Shown: positions 18,583-31,183 of the stretch, piece after piece
Position numbering within the stretch: the stretch's first letter is position 1
Layout of the letters: the number at the start of each line of letters is the position of its first letter
Origin: Fictibacillus gelatini DSM 15865
GTDB taxonomy: Bacteria > Bacillota > Bacilli > Bacillales > Fictibacillaceae
Length of the DNA stretch: 64,000 nucleotides
Direction of reading: 5' to 3'
Assembly (NCBI RefSeq): GCF_000430745.1
Contig: NZ_AUMP01000007.1
Location: 1 to 64,000, forward strand
Notes under the pieces: model-generated
Seen by the model: the letters and a program-made list of their open reading frames with translations, nothing else
What the model was told of the DNA's origin: nothing
The model's database searches: none
Program-made: the position numbers and the translations under genes

Positions 18583-19727
18583 CGGCGAAAGAATGGTATG
18601 ACAAACGAAAACGCAAGGAAAAGCAATTTCAGAAAAAGGTATTCGGAATGGTGCTCGATTGGTCGGTTTATGCCTACTATGTCATCCCTGTAGGGTTAAT
18701 TTTTGCATTCCTTTATGTTGGCTTTTGGACAAGTCCGCCGAAGTGGATCACTCACGTTTCCCCAATCATTGTCTTTGTCTTCTTTTATTCATTAACAATG
18801 TTCAATCATGTGCGGACATATATTGCTCCGGCTGACGAACTCTTTTTTCTCCAACGGGAGGAAATGTACAGTGAGTTTATTGCACTAGGAAAATGGCAAG
18901 CGGTAAGAAGATCGCTTGTTGGTTGCCTCATCTTGCTTTTTATTTTTCTTCCGTTGTTAGTGAAAGGTTTGTCCTATACCTATCAAGAAGTTTTAGCCCT
19001 GGCCCTTTATCTTTACCTCTGGAATGTTTATCAAATGCTTATTAGGCGGTGGGCGCTACTTCGAGGTTGGAAGTGGAAATATCGATTTCTCGTTTATCTT
19101 TTCTTTGGGCTGTTTATTGCGGGTTTATTTTTACAGACTACGGGGACGGTTTACTCTTTCATTTTCTATTTATATCCGGCGGTCGTCAGTTTTTTGTTAA
19201 TGAAAAGAGAGCCTCATCCGAAACGCTATTTTTCTAGAGAATTGGAAATGGAACAGGAAGAAAAGTGGAAATGGGCCAACATGATTATGGTGCGTTCTGG
19301 AGCGATGGAAAAGCCGGTGAAAGTTAGAAAATACCCGCCGTTCAACCGGACGTCTAAACCGCTTTACCATAATCGTTATCCGGCCAATGTGCTCGTGGAA
19401 ACATTTATTAAGTGGATGTACCGTAGCGGAGAAGATATTAAACTCTATCTTTACTTTTTGTATATTGCCTCTTTTGCAATCATTGTAACACCATATGCAA
19501 TCAAATGGCTGATTTTTCCTGGAATCGTCGGATTGCTTTACATGCTTTCGAAGTCAATCTGGACTTCCTTTATGAATCATCGTTTTAACCGCCATTATCC
19601 TTTTCAAGAAAAAGTCGTATGGCAGGCGAAAAGAAAAGCACGGTTTTGGACGGTCGCTGTTCCAAGTATATGTTGTCTCGCCCTTATGAGTATATGTTAT
19701 TTAATCAAGATGATTTTGTTGAATTAA
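18579..19727 (+). CDS. ythQ: ABC transporter permease (YthQ/EcsB-like)
   Basis: The product is about 382 residues with eight or more hydrophobic segments and an amphipathic charged N-terminus (MTAKEWYDKRKRKEKQF). I choose ATG 18579, which overlaps the ythP stop as ATGA behind GGGAGAG; in-frame ATGs at 18516 and 18561 would lie deeper inside ythP. Length and order fit the YthQ/EcsB permease family. It forms the membrane half of the transporter with the preceding ATPase. The gene after it starts 26 bases downstream and may share the transcript. Confidence 0.87.
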   Translation: MTAKEWYDKRKRKEKQFQKKVFGMVLDWSVYAYYVIPVGLIFAFLYVGFWTSPPKWITHVSPIIVFVFFYSLTMFNHVRTYIAPADELFFLQREEMYSEFIALGKWQAVRRSLVGCLILLFIFLPLLVKGLSYTYQEVLALALYLYLWNVYQMLIRRWALLRGWKWKYRFLVYLFFGLFIAGLFLQTTGTVYSFIFYLYPAVVSFLLMKREPHPKRYFSRELEMEQEEKWKWANMIMVRSGAMEKPVKVRKYPPFNRTSKPLYHNRYPANVLVETFIKWMYRSGEDIKLYLYFLYIASFAIIVTPYAIKWLIFPGIVGLLYMLSKSIWTSFMNHRFNRHYPFQEKVVWQAKRKARFWTVAVPSICCLALMSICYLIKMILLN

Positions 19728-19753
19728 TAAAGAAAAAAAGGAGAACATAAACA

Positions 19754-20005
19754 ATGAATCAATTGAAACTTTCTTTTTTTACTAAAAAGCACTGTCCGCT
19801 CTGCGATAAAGCGCATAAGATACTAGAGGAACTGCAACAAGAGATCCCGTTTCAGCTTGAAGAAATCGACATTTATACAGATGATGCGCTGATTGAACGA
19901 TATGGGCTGATGATTCCTGTTATCGCAATGGATGATGAGGTTATTGAGTATGGGCAAATCAACAAAGAACAAGTAAGAAAGCGCTTGCTTATTTTGAGTA
20001 AGTAA
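19754..20005 (+). CDS. Glutaredoxin-like protein with CPLC motif
   Basis: This 83-residue protein has the thioredoxin-fold outline of the Glrx-like/DUF836 family: KLSFFTKKHCPLCDKAHKIL puts the CPLC pair at about 15-18. A cis-proline segment, GLMIPVIAMDD, follows at about 56. Such proteins are presumed thiol oxidoreductases in the cytoplasm; the physiological partner is unknown. The start at 19754 follows AAAGGAG. In related genomes a gene of this type also sits just before cggR. Its stop is six bases before the -35 of the cggR promoter. Confidence 0.85.
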   Translation: MNQLKLSFFTKKHCPLCDKAHKILEELQQEIPFQLEEIDIYTDDALIERYGLMIPVIAMDDEVIEYGQINKEQVRKRLLILSK

Positions 20006-20011
20006 AAATGA

Positions 20012-20040
20012 TTGAACTTTCCAAAACGTTCTGATACAAT
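20012..20040 (+). promoter_or_regulatory. cggR-glycolytic operon promoter
   Basis: TTGAAC (20012-20017), 17 bp, TACAAT (20035-20040), with TG at 20032-20033. It lies about 50 bp before the CggR operator. The A- and T-rich dyad at 20052-20079 between the two may fold in the transcript. Confidence 0.8.
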
Positions 20041-20087
20041 AAGGACGTAAATTAAAAAAAGTCATTTCGGCTTTTTTTTGCAACAAT

Positions 20088-20123
20088 CGGGACATAAAAT
20101 GACTATGCGGGACAAATTAAGTC
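20088..20123 (+). promoter_or_regulatory. CggR operator
   Basis: CGGGAC-N6-TGAC-N4-CGGGAC-N6-AGTC is seen at 20088-20123. This matches the known CggR direct-repeat operator of B. subtilis (CGGGAC-N6-TGTC twice) with the same spacing. CggR bound here blocks transcription downstream of the promoter; fructose-1,6-bisphosphate relieves this. Confidence 0.93.
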
Positions 20124-20163
20124 CATCGTTTTTTTTCGTTTCATTTAGATTGGGGTAAGTAAG

Positions 20164-21195
20164 ATGAATAACTTATTGGGAATTCAAAAAAAACTAATAC
20201 CGGATTTACTGGAACTTATGGAAAAGCGATATAAGATATTGCGGGTGATCCGTATTTCCCAGCCAATTGGGAGAAGGAGCCTTGCCGTCCAATTAAATAT
20301 GACGGAAAGAGTGATGAGAAGCGAAGTCCAATTTTTAAAAGATCAAGGCCTGGTTTCAATTCTAGCTTCAGGAATGTCGCTAACTGATGATGGGGAGAAT
20401 GTTCTTGATCAGTTAGAAGCGGTAATGAAAGATTTATCCGGTCTTAGTCGTTTAGAAGCCCAATTAAAAGAAGTGTTGAAGTTATCCGAGGTCATTGTCG
20501 TCCCCGGTGACAGCGATACCGATGAGTGGGTAAAAGCGGAATTAGGAAAAGCTTCCGTCCTTCGGTTAAAACAAGAATTAATTCACGATCATGTCATTGC
20601 CGTAGCGGGCGGTACAACAATGGCTGCCGTTGCAGAAATGATGACTCCAAGCATTCGAGAAAAACAAATCATATTTGTCCCTGCACGAGGCGGACTCGGT
20701 GAGAAAGTAGAGAATCAAGCAAACACGATCTGTTCCACCATGGCCAGAAAAGCGCACGGTGAATATCGATTAATGCATGTCCCGGATGATTTAAGTGAAG
20801 AATCCTACCTATCATTAATCGAGGAGCCCGGCATTAAAGAAGTATTGGCCCTTATTCATTCCGCAAGTATAGTCATCCACGGAATTGGCGATGCTGAAAC
20901 AATGGCGAAACGGCGCAATTCGTCGCAAAAAGTGTTAGATAAATTAGAGCGAGAAGGAGCCGTTGCCGAGGCTTTCGGGTACTACTTTAACAAGCAAGGC
21001 GAAGTGGTACACCGGGTTCGAACGATCGGGCTACAGCTGAATGAATTAGAAAACAGTCCGCTTTTAATGGCGGTTGCCGGAGGCGCTTCGAAAGCCGAAG
21101 CGATTGCCGCCTTTATGAAACATGGCCCGAAACAGGTGTTAATCACCGATGAGGGAGCAGCACGAAAACTGCTTCGCCAGGCGGGAGAAGCTTAA
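20164..21195 (+). CDS. cggR: Central glycolytic genes regulator CggR
   Basis: CggR is a SorC/DeoR-type repressor of its own operon, with fructose-1,6-bisphosphate as inducer. The 343-residue product has an N-terminal winged HTH (SQPIGRRSLAVQLNMTERVMRSEV, about 36-59). The sugar-binding domain has the phospho-sugar loop VAGGTTMAAVAEMM. ATG 20164 follows GGGGTAAG. The operator lies 40-75 bp upstream, so it represses itself and the downstream enzymes. Gene order cggR-gapA-pgk-tpiA-pgm-eno is as in B. subtilis. Confidence 0.97.
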   Translation: MNNLLGIQKKLIPDLLELMEKRYKILRVIRISQPIGRRSLAVQLNMTERVMRSEVQFLKDQGLVSILASGMSLTDDGENVLDQLEAVMKDLSGLSRLEAQLKEVLKLSEVIVVPGDSDTDEWVKAELGKASVLRLKQELIHDHVIAVAGGTTMAAVAEMMTPSIREKQIIFVPARGGLGEKVENQANTICSTMARKAHGEYRLMHVPDDLSEESYLSLIEEPGIKEVLALIHSASIVIHGIGDAETMAKRRNSSQKVLDKLEREGAVAEAFGYYFNKQGEVVHRVRTIGLQLNELENSPLLMAVAGGASKAEAIAAFMKHGPKQVLITDEGAARKLLRQAGEA

Positions 21196-21279
21196 AATTG
21201 TAAAAAAGTGTGTATCCTGCTTATTGTACATTTGTTTACATTTATCTATTTTTTTATTATAAAAGGAGGTCCATTTAAC

Positions 21280-22287
21280 ATGGCAACAAAAATTGGAATT
21301 AACGGATTTGGTCGTATTGGACGAAATGTGTTTCGCGCAGCATTAAATAACCCGAACGTAGAAGTTGTCGCGGTAAATGACTTAACAGATGCAAACACAT
21401 TAGCCTTTCTTTTAAAACATGACACGGTTCATGGCAAACTTAATGCAGAAGTTGAAGTAAAAGAAAATACATTGATCGTTGATGGCAGAGAGGTGAAAGT
21501 ATTAGCGGAGCGTGATCCGGCACAGCTTGGCTGGGGAGACCTTGGTGTGGAAGTTGTTGTGGAATCTACTGGACGTTTCACAAAACGTGCTGACGCGGCG
21601 AAACATTTAGAAGCAGGAGCGAAAAAAGTAATCATCTCGGCTCCGGCAACTGACGAAGACATTACAGTTGTTATGGGTGTGAACGAAGACAAATACGACG
21701 CAGCGAATCATCACGTTATTTCGAATGCATCTTGTACAACGAACTGTCTTGCACCATTTGCAAAAGTTATTCATGAAAAATTCGGCCTTGTTCGTGGTAT
21801 GATGACAACTGTTCACTCCTATACGAACGACCAACAAATTCTAGATTTGCCTCATAAAGACATGCGTCGTGCACGCGCTGCAGCAGAAAACATCATTCCG
21901 ACGACAACCGGTGCTGCAAAAGCGGTATCTTTAGTTCTTCCTGAATTGAAAGGAAAACTAAACGGCATGGCAATGCGTGTGCCGACACCGAACGTTTCAT
22001 TAGTAGACCTTGTCGCAGAATTAGAAAAAGAAGTAACGGTGGAAGAACTCAACGCCGCATTGCGTGAAGCCGCTGAAGGTCCGTTAAAAGGCATCCTCGG
22101 TTACAGCGAAGAGCCGCTTGTATCTACTGATTACAACGGATGCACCAACTCTTCAACCATCGATGCTCTTTCAACGATGGTAATGGAAGGGAACATGGTG
22201 AAAGTGATTTCCTGGTACGATAATGAAACAGGATATTCAAATCGTGTCGTAGACCTTATTGACTTTATAGCTAAAAAAGGACTTTAA
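21280..22287 (+). CDS. gapA: Glyceraldehyde-3-phosphate dehydrogenase, glycolytic
   Basis: GapA oxidises glyceraldehyde 3-phosphate with NAD and phosphate. The 335-residue product starts at ATG 21280 behind AAAGGAGG; the longer reading from 21208 is a hydrophobic artefact of the leader. Catalytic Cys152 lies in SNASCTTNC, and the N-terminal [10 protein letters not shown] binds NAD. Being next to cggR marks it as the glycolytic GapA rather than the gluconeogenic GapB. The cggR-gapA mRNA is known to be cleaved in B. subtilis so that gapA is made in excess. Confidence 0.98.
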   Translation: MATKIGINGFGRIGRNVFRAALNNPNVEVVAVNDLTDANTLAFLLKHDTVHGKLNAEVEVKENTLIVDGREVKVLAERDPAQLGWGDLGVEVVVESTGRFTKRADAAKHLEAGAKKVIISAPATDEDITVVMGVNEDKYDAANHHVISNASCTTNCLAPFAKVIHEKFGLVRGMMTTVHSYTNDQQILDLPHKDMRRARAAAENIIPTTTGAAKAVSLVLPELKGKLNGMAMRVPTPNVSLVDLVAELEKEVTVEELNAALREAAEGPLKGILGYSEEPLVSTDYNGCTNSSTIDALSTMVMEGNMVKVISWYDNETGYSNRVVDLIDFIAKKGL

Positions 22288-22294
22288 TAGAGAG

Positions 22295-22366
22295 AGACGA
22301 ATAAAAGGGGGATAAGAGAATAAAGAAGACTCTTACCCTCTTTCTCATGTAAACTAATATTCGTCT
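22295..22366 (+). other. Nested hairpin in the gapA-pgk gap
   Basis: AGACGAATA (22295-22303) pairs with TATTCGTCT (22358-22366), enclosing an inner stem of GGGGATAAGAG against CTCTTACCC (about 22308-22339). No proper T run follows. A partial terminator, or a structure protecting the abundant gapA mRNA 3' end, is plausible. Confidence 0.6.
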
Positions 22367-22400
22367 TATTATTACATGTTGTCAGGAGGTTTTATTACGT

Positions 22401-23585
22401 ATGAACAAACAAACCGTTCGTGACATCGACGTTAAAGGGAAGGTTGTGTTTTGCCGCGTCGACTTTAACGTGCCGATGGACAATGGGGAAATTACAGACG
22501 ACACGCGCATTCGTGCCGCTCTTCCGACGATTCAATATTTAGCCGAACAAGGGGCTAAAGTGGTGCTCGCCAGCCATCTTGGCAGGCCGAAAGGAAAAGT
22601 GGTTGAAAGTTTGCGTTTGGACGAAGTTGCGAACCGGTTAAGCGAACTTCTTGGCAAGAAAGTCGTCAAAACAAACGAGGCTTACGGAGAAGAAGTGGAA
22701 ACAGCGATTTCGGCTTTAAAAGAAGGAGACGTTTTATTGCTTGAAAATGTCCGTTTCTATCCTGGAGAGGAAAAGAACGATCCGGTACTTGCGAAAAACT
22801 TTGCGGCGCTTGCCGATGTGTATGTCAATGACGCATTCGGTGCGGCTCACCGCGCTCACGCTTCGACGGAAGGAATCGCTCATCACTTGCCTGCAGTAGC
22901 TGGATTCCTGATGGAAAAAGAGCTTGAAGTTTTAGGTAAAGCGTTATCAGACCCGGAACGTCCTTTTACTGCAATTATTGGCGGCGCAAAAGTGAAAGAT
23001 AAAATCGACGTCATTAACAATTTGCTTGAAAAAGTAGACAACCTAATTTTAGGCGGTGGTCTCGCTTATACGTTTATTAAAGCGCAAGGTGATGATGTCG
23101 GTAAATCGCTGCTGGAAGAAGATAAAATCGAAACTGCGAAAGCCTTCATGGAAAAAGCGAAAGAAAAAGGTGTCAATCTACTCATTCCGCAAGACGTTGT
23201 TGTAGCAGATGAATTTTCAAATGACGCTAATACGAAAGTGGTCGATACGAGCGCTATTCCTTCAGATTGGCAAGGCCTTGATATCGGGCCGAAAACGATC
23301 GATTCGTATACAAATGTCATCCGGAATTCGAAACTTGTTATTTGGAATGGTCCGATGGGCGTGTTTGAAATGGAATCGTTCGCAAACGGAACACGTTCAG
23401 TGGCGGAGGCTCTGGCTGATAGCGCAAATGCGTACAGCGTCATCGGCGGCGGGGATTCTGCAGCAGCTGTTGAAAAGTTTGGTCTTGCCGATCAAATGGA
23501 TCACATTTCGACCGGCGGCGGGGCATCTTTAGAATTTATGGAAGGGAAAGCTTTGCCAGGAGTCGTTGCATTAAACGACAAGTAA
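22401..23585 (+). CDS. pgk: Phosphoglycerate kinase
   Basis: Pgk transfers phosphate from 1,3-bisphosphoglycerate to ADP. The 394-residue monomer has the normal length. The N-terminal substrate motif [19 protein letters not shown] and [10 protein letters not shown] are visible. The C-terminal nucleotide site includes [13 protein letters not shown] and the terminal [13 protein letters not shown] 22401 follows CAGGAGG. It lies 113 bp after gapA with a nested hairpin between, and 48 bp before tpiA. Confidence 0.98.
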   Translation: MNKQTVRDIDVKGKVVFCRVDFNVPMDNGEITDDTRIRAALPTIQYLAEQGAKVVLASHLGRPKGKVVESLRLDEVANRLSELLGKKVVKTNEAYGEEVETAISALKEGDVLLLENVRFYPGEEKNDPVLAKNFAALADVYVNDAFGAAHRAHASTEGIAHHLPAVAGFLMEKELEVLGKALSDPERPFTAIIGGAKVKDKIDVINNLLEKVDNLILGGGLAYTFIKAQGDDVGKSLLEEDKIETAKAFMEKAKEKGVNLLIPQDVVVADEFSNDANTKVVDTSAIPSDWQGLDIGPKTIDSYTNVIRNSKLVIWNGPMGVFEMESFANGTRSVAEALADSANAYSVIGGGDSAAAVEKFGLADQMDHISTGGGASLEFMEGKALPGVVALNDK

Positions 23586-23600
23586 TTCCTTCTTTATTAA

Positions 23601-27295
<3,695 letters not shown>

Positions 27296-27305
27296 CGACT
27301 AGAAA

Positions 27306-27344
27306 AAGAAGCCGTGATTAAAGTACATTCACGGCTTCTTTTTT
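27306..27344. terminator. Terminator between eno and the convergent yvbJ-like gene
   Basis: GAAGCCGTGA (27308-27317) and TCACGGCTTC (27329-27338) form the stem; six T on the plus side, A-rich on the other, so it may act in both directions. Confidence 0.93.
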
Positions 27345-27346
27345 CG

Positions 27347-28471
27347 TTAAAGCGCTTCTTTTTTCTTCGTACGCATCCATTTCATGACCGGCGGATTGTC
27401 AATTTTCATATCCACTTTGACTTTCCAATCATCCGGTTCCGTTCCATCGGTCTCTGTGTCATGCACCTTATCGATCATCCATTTCTTACGATCGGGTTCG
27501 TATTTAAGAGAGTATTGGCGAATCGACTTATACGACACATCTTTATAAGATTTTTGCCCACTGTATTTAATCTTGTTGTTATAGGAAACAAAAGCCTGAA
27601 TATCAGCCTTCCACTGATTATCAAAATAATTAATCGATAATTCATCTATATTGACGACTGCCCCTAAATATTGTGCCTGCATTTCATTGATATATTTTTT
27701 GATGACATCAAAGTCTTCTTTCTCAAGCATCGAAGCTTGTTTTAAGGCTTCCGTCACATTCGTAAACTTATTCGTATCAAAACCTGAAGTTTCAACGACA
27801 GGTAAGTCACTGTTAAATTTATCAAGAGCCTTCGTAATGTCCTTTTGGATCTTTTTATCATTCCTCGCAAGTTTACTGTCATCCACAAGAAGACTTACGT
27901 TTGTGCTGCCCCATACTTCCTTTTTTTCTTTTTTCATAAACGTGCCAAGTTGATTCGTAATCGTCGTCACGAACTGATACGTACCGGGAAGGACTGGACC
28001 GTATAGCGCGTCTTTATTTTTTTCTAATGGTTTATTTAATGATTGGATCGAAAGGTTAATTTGATCATCTTCATTTTGCCCGGTTACTTTAATTTTTACA
28101 GTTTTTACTTTCAGCTTATAACTCGTAAAAAAGCCCCATTTTTTTTCATCTTTCACTAAACTGATTTGCTGGTTGGATGTTGTGAAATCTTTATCTTTAA
28201 TTTGTTTGTTTAAACCTTCTTTAATCGCTTGCATGCTGTCGTTGTTCGCTTTTAAAAAAGAGATAAGCGCATTCAACGAAGCATCGTTGACAGCTGCTTT
28301 TTTATTATCGGAAATAATGAGACCGTGAAGCAGATTCGGCTTTTTCTGTTCAACAGCCTGTTCGAATGTAGCGACGGTTTTTTCCGGTTTATTCATTTGC
28401 TGCAAGATGACAATCCCAATGACAAGAACAACGGCTACAACAATGCTGGAGATGAGCCATTTGTTTTTCAT
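27347..28471 (-). CDS. yvbJ: YvbJ/TcaA-like membrane-anchored extracellular protein
   Basis: The 374-residue product has a short basic N-terminus and one membrane helix (about 5-24), then about 350 extracytoplasmic residues. A first repeat-like segment (EKTVATFEQAVEQKKPNLL) and a C-terminal beta-rich segment (SLKYEPDRKKWMIDKVHD) resemble TcaA/YvbJ NTF2-like domains. B. subtilis YvbJ also lies next to eno. The N-terminal zinc ribbon of YvbJ is lacking. TcaA relatives affect glycopeptide resistance and wall stress, a role not proven here. It follows the lipoprotein gene by five bases, so the two form an operon. Confidence 0.65.
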   Translation of the reverse strand: MKNKWLISSIVVAVVLVIGIVILQQMNKPEKTVATFEQAVEQKKPNLLHGLIISDNKKAAVNDASLNALISFLKANNDSMQAIKEGLNKQIKDKDFTTSNQQISLVKDEKKWGFFTSYKLKVKTVKIKVTGQNEDDQINLSIQSLNKPLEKNKDALYGPVLPGTYQFVTTITNQLGTFMKKEKKEVWGSTNVSLLVDDSKLARNDKKIQKDITKALDKFNSDLPVVETSGFDTNKFTNVTEALKQASMLEKEDFDVIKKYINEMQAQYLGAVVNIDELSINYFDNQWKADIQAFVSYNNKIKYSGQKSYKDVSYKSIRQYSLKYEPDRKKWMIDKVHDTETDGTEPDDWKVKVDMKIDNPPVMKWMRTKKKEAL

Positions 28472-28476
28472 TATTT

Positions 28477-29553
28477 TTAATACACCTCACCTGCAGCAAA
28501 CACATTTGAAATTTCTTCAGCACTGTTTTCGTCCGAATTATCAACGGTCCATTTTCCGTCCTTTTGAATCATAAGAACTTTAAGATCATAATGTCCTTCC
28601 TTAGGATCTAGTTTGTTAAGGATCGTATCGAATTTTGAAAGGGCATACTTCTCGGATTTTTTCGGATCGTAATCATCGGTATTCTTCCAGTATTCTTTTT
28701 TATAATCAAATACTTTTCCCCGTAAATCGCTCAATGGAATGGCAGAGTAATTTAAAACAACAACCGCTTTTCCCTTGGCATTTGCACTTACTTTCGCCTC
28801 GATTTTCGCTTTTTGTGCTAAAAACGATTGATAACTTGAATAAAGCTTATCCAATTTTGAATCGGAAATGTTGTTTTCAGTAAATATTCCGTCCATCTTC
28901 TCTTTAAAATTCTTCTTAGCTTTATCTTGCAAAGCAGCCTTATCGGCGGTTACATATTTTTCGTAATCACTGTTATCTTTTCCAAGATAAATCGTATCAA
29001 TATAAGCGGTTAATGCTTTTGCCGGATCGTTTAGTGCATCGAAACTTTCCGCATATTTTTTTGTATCCAATTTCAGCTTAATTTCTTCGCTTTTTTGATT
29101 TTGATCATGGTCCATCGAGTTTGGATGAAGGCCGATTTCATACGTTTTATCTTTTTCTACGTCGAAAACATACGTCATCGTTTTCACCTTGCCGGCGCCG
29201 ATATCACCCGAGTTATCAATTTCCAGGTCGACTTCTGAACTATAGACATTTCGTTTAGGATTGAATTGCTTGTCACCGTCATAAAGCTTAATATCTTCGG
29301 AGCCTAAAAATGTAACATCTGAATCTGATACATTTTTCACTTTCAGAGTGACAGCTAACAATCCATGCTTCTTATTTTCGGATACACCGTCATCTTCACC
29401 GGTTAGTATGTAGGATGCGTTATCAATAGATGCCTCTACTAATTCGCTTTTAGCTGTGCCGGATGCTGCTTTTTCTCCGGATTTGCCACAGGCGGCAAGA
29501 GACGCGATAACGACACAAAGCAATGAGATCATGCCTAATTTCTTTAACATCAT
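28477..29553 (-). CDS. Lipoprotein with DUF4352-like and DUF5105-like domains
   Basis: The 358-residue product begins with a signal peptide and lipobox LAAC (Cys about 22), so it should be anchored outside the membrane. Residues about 40-150 (ASYILTGEDDGVSENKK...LKVKNVSDSDVTFLGSEDI) look like a DUF4352 immunoglobulin-type fold. The rest resembles DUF5105 (AYIDTIYLGKDNSDYEKYV...). The start ATG lies behind GGGAGGAAAC. The palindromic element at 29693-29712 stands 140 bp upstream. It shares no clear homology with the three T7SS-linked lipoproteins further along. Function unknown. Confidence 0.75.
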   Translation of the reverse strand: MMLKKLGMISLLCVVIASLAACGKSGEKAASGTAKSELVEASIDNASYILTGEDDGVSENKKHGLLAVTLKVKNVSDSDVTFLGSEDIKLYDGDKQFNPKRNVYSSEVDLEIDNSGDIGAGKVKTMTYVFDVEKDKTYEIGLHPNSMDHDQNQKSEEIKLKLDTKKYAESFDALNDPAKALTAYIDTIYLGKDNSDYEKYVTADKAALQDKAKKNFKEKMDGIFTENNISDSKLDKLYSSYQSFLAQKAKIEAKVSANAKGKAVVVLNYSAIPLSDLRGKVFDYKKEYWKNTDDYDPKKSEKYALSKFDTILNKLDPKEGHYDLKVLMIQKDGKWTVDNSDENSAEEISNVFAAGEVY

Positions 29554-30050
29554 GTTTCCTCCCTATTTTTTTGAAATCTCCTTTTTCACCGTTAAAAGTT
29601 AAGTAGTTCAGCATTCTAGAATATTCATCTGCGCAGATCTTTCTACTAGAACTTGCACTTTTATTAATAGCATCAATACCCCGTTTAAAAAAGTACTATC
29701 TTTTTCTAGTACCCATTAATATTTGGAATATAAGTAAAATAAATCCTTATGTTTGTTGAATAGCTAATGTTTGTTAAACTTATACATTTAACTAGTCTAA
29801 AATCATCTATATGAGTGAAATCAAAAACTTTCATCATTGAAAAATAGTATAAAAGAACCATCAAGGAAGTTTGTTTTGCATTTTATTGGTAAAAAAGAAA
29901 TGGGTCTTTAATGCCGTTTTTCAGAAATATGGAAAAAATGATTGACTTCGGAAACTATTGTTTTTTACAGTAAAGAAGAACTTTAACGGGCAACTTATCT
30001 GTCAGTTTGGAAGTTACTCGTTAGAAAATTTTTTAGAGGAGTGATTAGTA
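29554..30050. promoter_or_regulatory. 497-bp gap between the lipoprotein and the T7SS island
   Basis: This AT-rich gap holds no gene. It contains the palindromic element (29693-29712) with TAAAAT at 29735-29740. A second possible promoter, TTGACT (29942-29947) with an 18-bp spacer to TACAGT (29966-29971), lies about 80 bp before the first WXG100 gene. Confidence 0.5.
29693..29740 (+). promoter_or_regulatory. T7SS palindromic element, copy 1
   Basis: On the plus strand the 20-mer reads as the reverse complement of GTACTAGAAAAAGATAGTAC, with perfect 6-bp arms GTACTA and TAGTAC. TAAAAT follows exactly 22 nt after it (29735-29740), pointing at the secretion genes. On the minus side a poorer TATTAA lies 23 nt away, toward the lipoprotein gene. 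Confidence 0.75.
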
Positions 30051-30347
30051 ATGGCAGGAACCATTCGTATGACCCCGGAAGAGTTAAAAGCGAAAGCGAC
30101 ACGCTATGGACAAAGTGCACAGCAAATCGAGCAGATTTTAAAAGATCTAACCAATTTGCAAAACGAATTAAGAGGAGAATGGGAAGGTCGCGCATTTGAA
30201 AGATTCGATGATCAATTTAACGAATTGAAGCCGAAAGTGCAAAACTTTGCCCAGCTTATGCATGACATTAATACACAATTGAATAAAACGGCTGAAGCAG
30301 TGGCTCAACACGATGAGCAGTTATCGCAAAACTTTGGGCTTCGATAA
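30051..30347 (+). CDS. yukE: WXG100-family T7SS protein, copy 1
   Basis: The 98-residue helical hairpin protein carries the central W-E-G turn (ELRGEWEGRAFERF), the mark of EsxA/YukE-type substrates that dimerise and leave through the type VII machine. ATG 30051 follows AGAGGAGTG. It differs from the second copy at 35589 by a single residue (Glu82 here, Asp there), although many third codon positions differ. A terminator-like stem follows before the LXG cassette, so this gene is likely made in excess over the genes behind it. Confidence 0.96.
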   Translation: MAGTIRMTPEELKAKATRYGQSAQQIEQILKDLTNLQNELRGEWEGRAFERFDDQFNELKPKVQNFAQLMHDINTQLNKTAEAVAQHDEQLSQNFGLR

Positions 30348-30374
30348 TCAATCAGCCGCTTGCTTAAACACCAG

Positions 30375-30405
30375 GCCACACAACAACATTGTTGTGTGGC
30401 TTTTC
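30375..30405 (+). terminator. Terminator-like stem after WXG100 copy 1
   Basis: GCCACACAACA and TGTTGTGTGGC form an 11-bp stem, then TTTTC. A sister stem follows the second WXG100 copy. Confidence 0.85.
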
Positions 30406-30458
30406 TAAATCGAGATACCTAACATTACGTGAAACACCGGAAGAATGAGGTGATAGAG

Positions 30459-30872
30459 GTGGAAAAGGCAGACCTTATTCGGAGAAAAGCTGAAATGCAA
30501 ACGCAGTTAGCCGAAAAGAGGCAACAAATAATGGCTTTAGAGAGAAAAATAGATCGGCTTCAAAAGGCTAAAGGTCAACTAACGATTGTCATCAACGATT
30601 CTCAGCGACATAAAAAAGAGATGACATCCATACAGATTGATCCTTCCTTTTGGCAAGGAAATACAAAAAATGATTACCAGAATCATTCTATTCATGAAGT
30701 GGGTTCTTCTGCCGGTAAATATGTTACGGATCTTCATCAAGTGGAAGAACGAATCAATGAAGAAATACAAAGACTTTCAAGCCAACTGGATCAATGTGAA
30801 AGCGACAGCTATTTACTTCAATCAACGATTACAAATCTTGATGATACGATGAAGTCGATGAAAGAGGGATAA
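30459..30872 (+). CDS. YwqH-like (DUF5082) LXG-toxin partner
   Basis: The product is about 137 residues, almost all helix with coiled-coil pattern (LAEKRQQIMALERKIDRLQKAK). Size, coiled coil and position directly before a YwqI-like gene and an LXG gene match ywqH of B. subtilis. Such small helical proteins bind the LXG domain and help export. I prefer GTG 30459 (MEKADLIRRK) behind GAGGTGAT; GTG 30429 is the alternative. The next gene starts six bases after its stop. Confidence 0.8.
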   Translation: MEKADLIRRKAEMQTQLAEKRQQIMALERKIDRLQKAKGQLTIVINDSQRHKKEMTSIQIDPSFWQGNTKNDYQNHSIHEVGSSAGKYVTDLHQVEERINEEIQRLSSQLDQCESDSYLLQSTITNLDDTMKSMKEG

Positions 30873-30878
30873 TAATCG

Positions 30879-31163
30879 ATGGGGAAAATTTCGTTAAACA
30901 AAACAGTGTTTGATTCAACGCTCAATCATGCCCATTCAGCAAATGCCGAATTAAAAGAAATGAAGTCGATAAATGTGTCTTTAAGCAAAACCGATTTAAA
31001 AAGCGTAAAAGAACAACTTAAGGTTTTAAAAGATTTCGAGAATACGTTATCGTTATATAGCGAGCTTCTAACGATGGATTTGAAAAAGTTGCAAAATATA
31101 GGTGACGACATGGTTCGGAAGGATGAAGCAATTGGGAACCACCTTAAAATGCACGGTGTGTAG
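30879..31163 (+). CDS. YwqI-like (DUF5344) LXG-toxin partner
   Basis: This 94-residue, all-helical protein (GKISLNKTVFDSTLNHAHSANAELKEM...) fits the DUF5344/YwqI outline, including the second helix pair with MDLKKLQNIGDDMVRKDEAIG near the end. Proteins of this kind pair with the DUF5082 partner and the LXG domain to form the export complex. ATG 30879 follows GAGGGATAATC. The LXG gene starts 20 bases after its stop, so the three are one cassette. Confidence 0.8.
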   Translation: MGKISLNKTVFDSTLNHAHSANAELKEMKSINVSLSKTDLKSVKEQLKVLKDFENTLSLYSELLTMDLKKLQNIGDDMVRKDEAIGNHLKMHGV

Positions 31164-31183
31164 AAAGGAGTTGACAATAACCA

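Noticed and set aside
23066..23443. Long minus-strand frames across pgk, gapA, gpmI and eno
   Set aside because: They are antisense shadows of highly expressed genes with biased codons and lack start signals.
29693..29712. The palindrome as a simple terminator hairpin
   Set aside because: Six-bp arms, an A/T-rich loop, constant 22-nt distance to TAAAAT and position before genes argue for a binding site.
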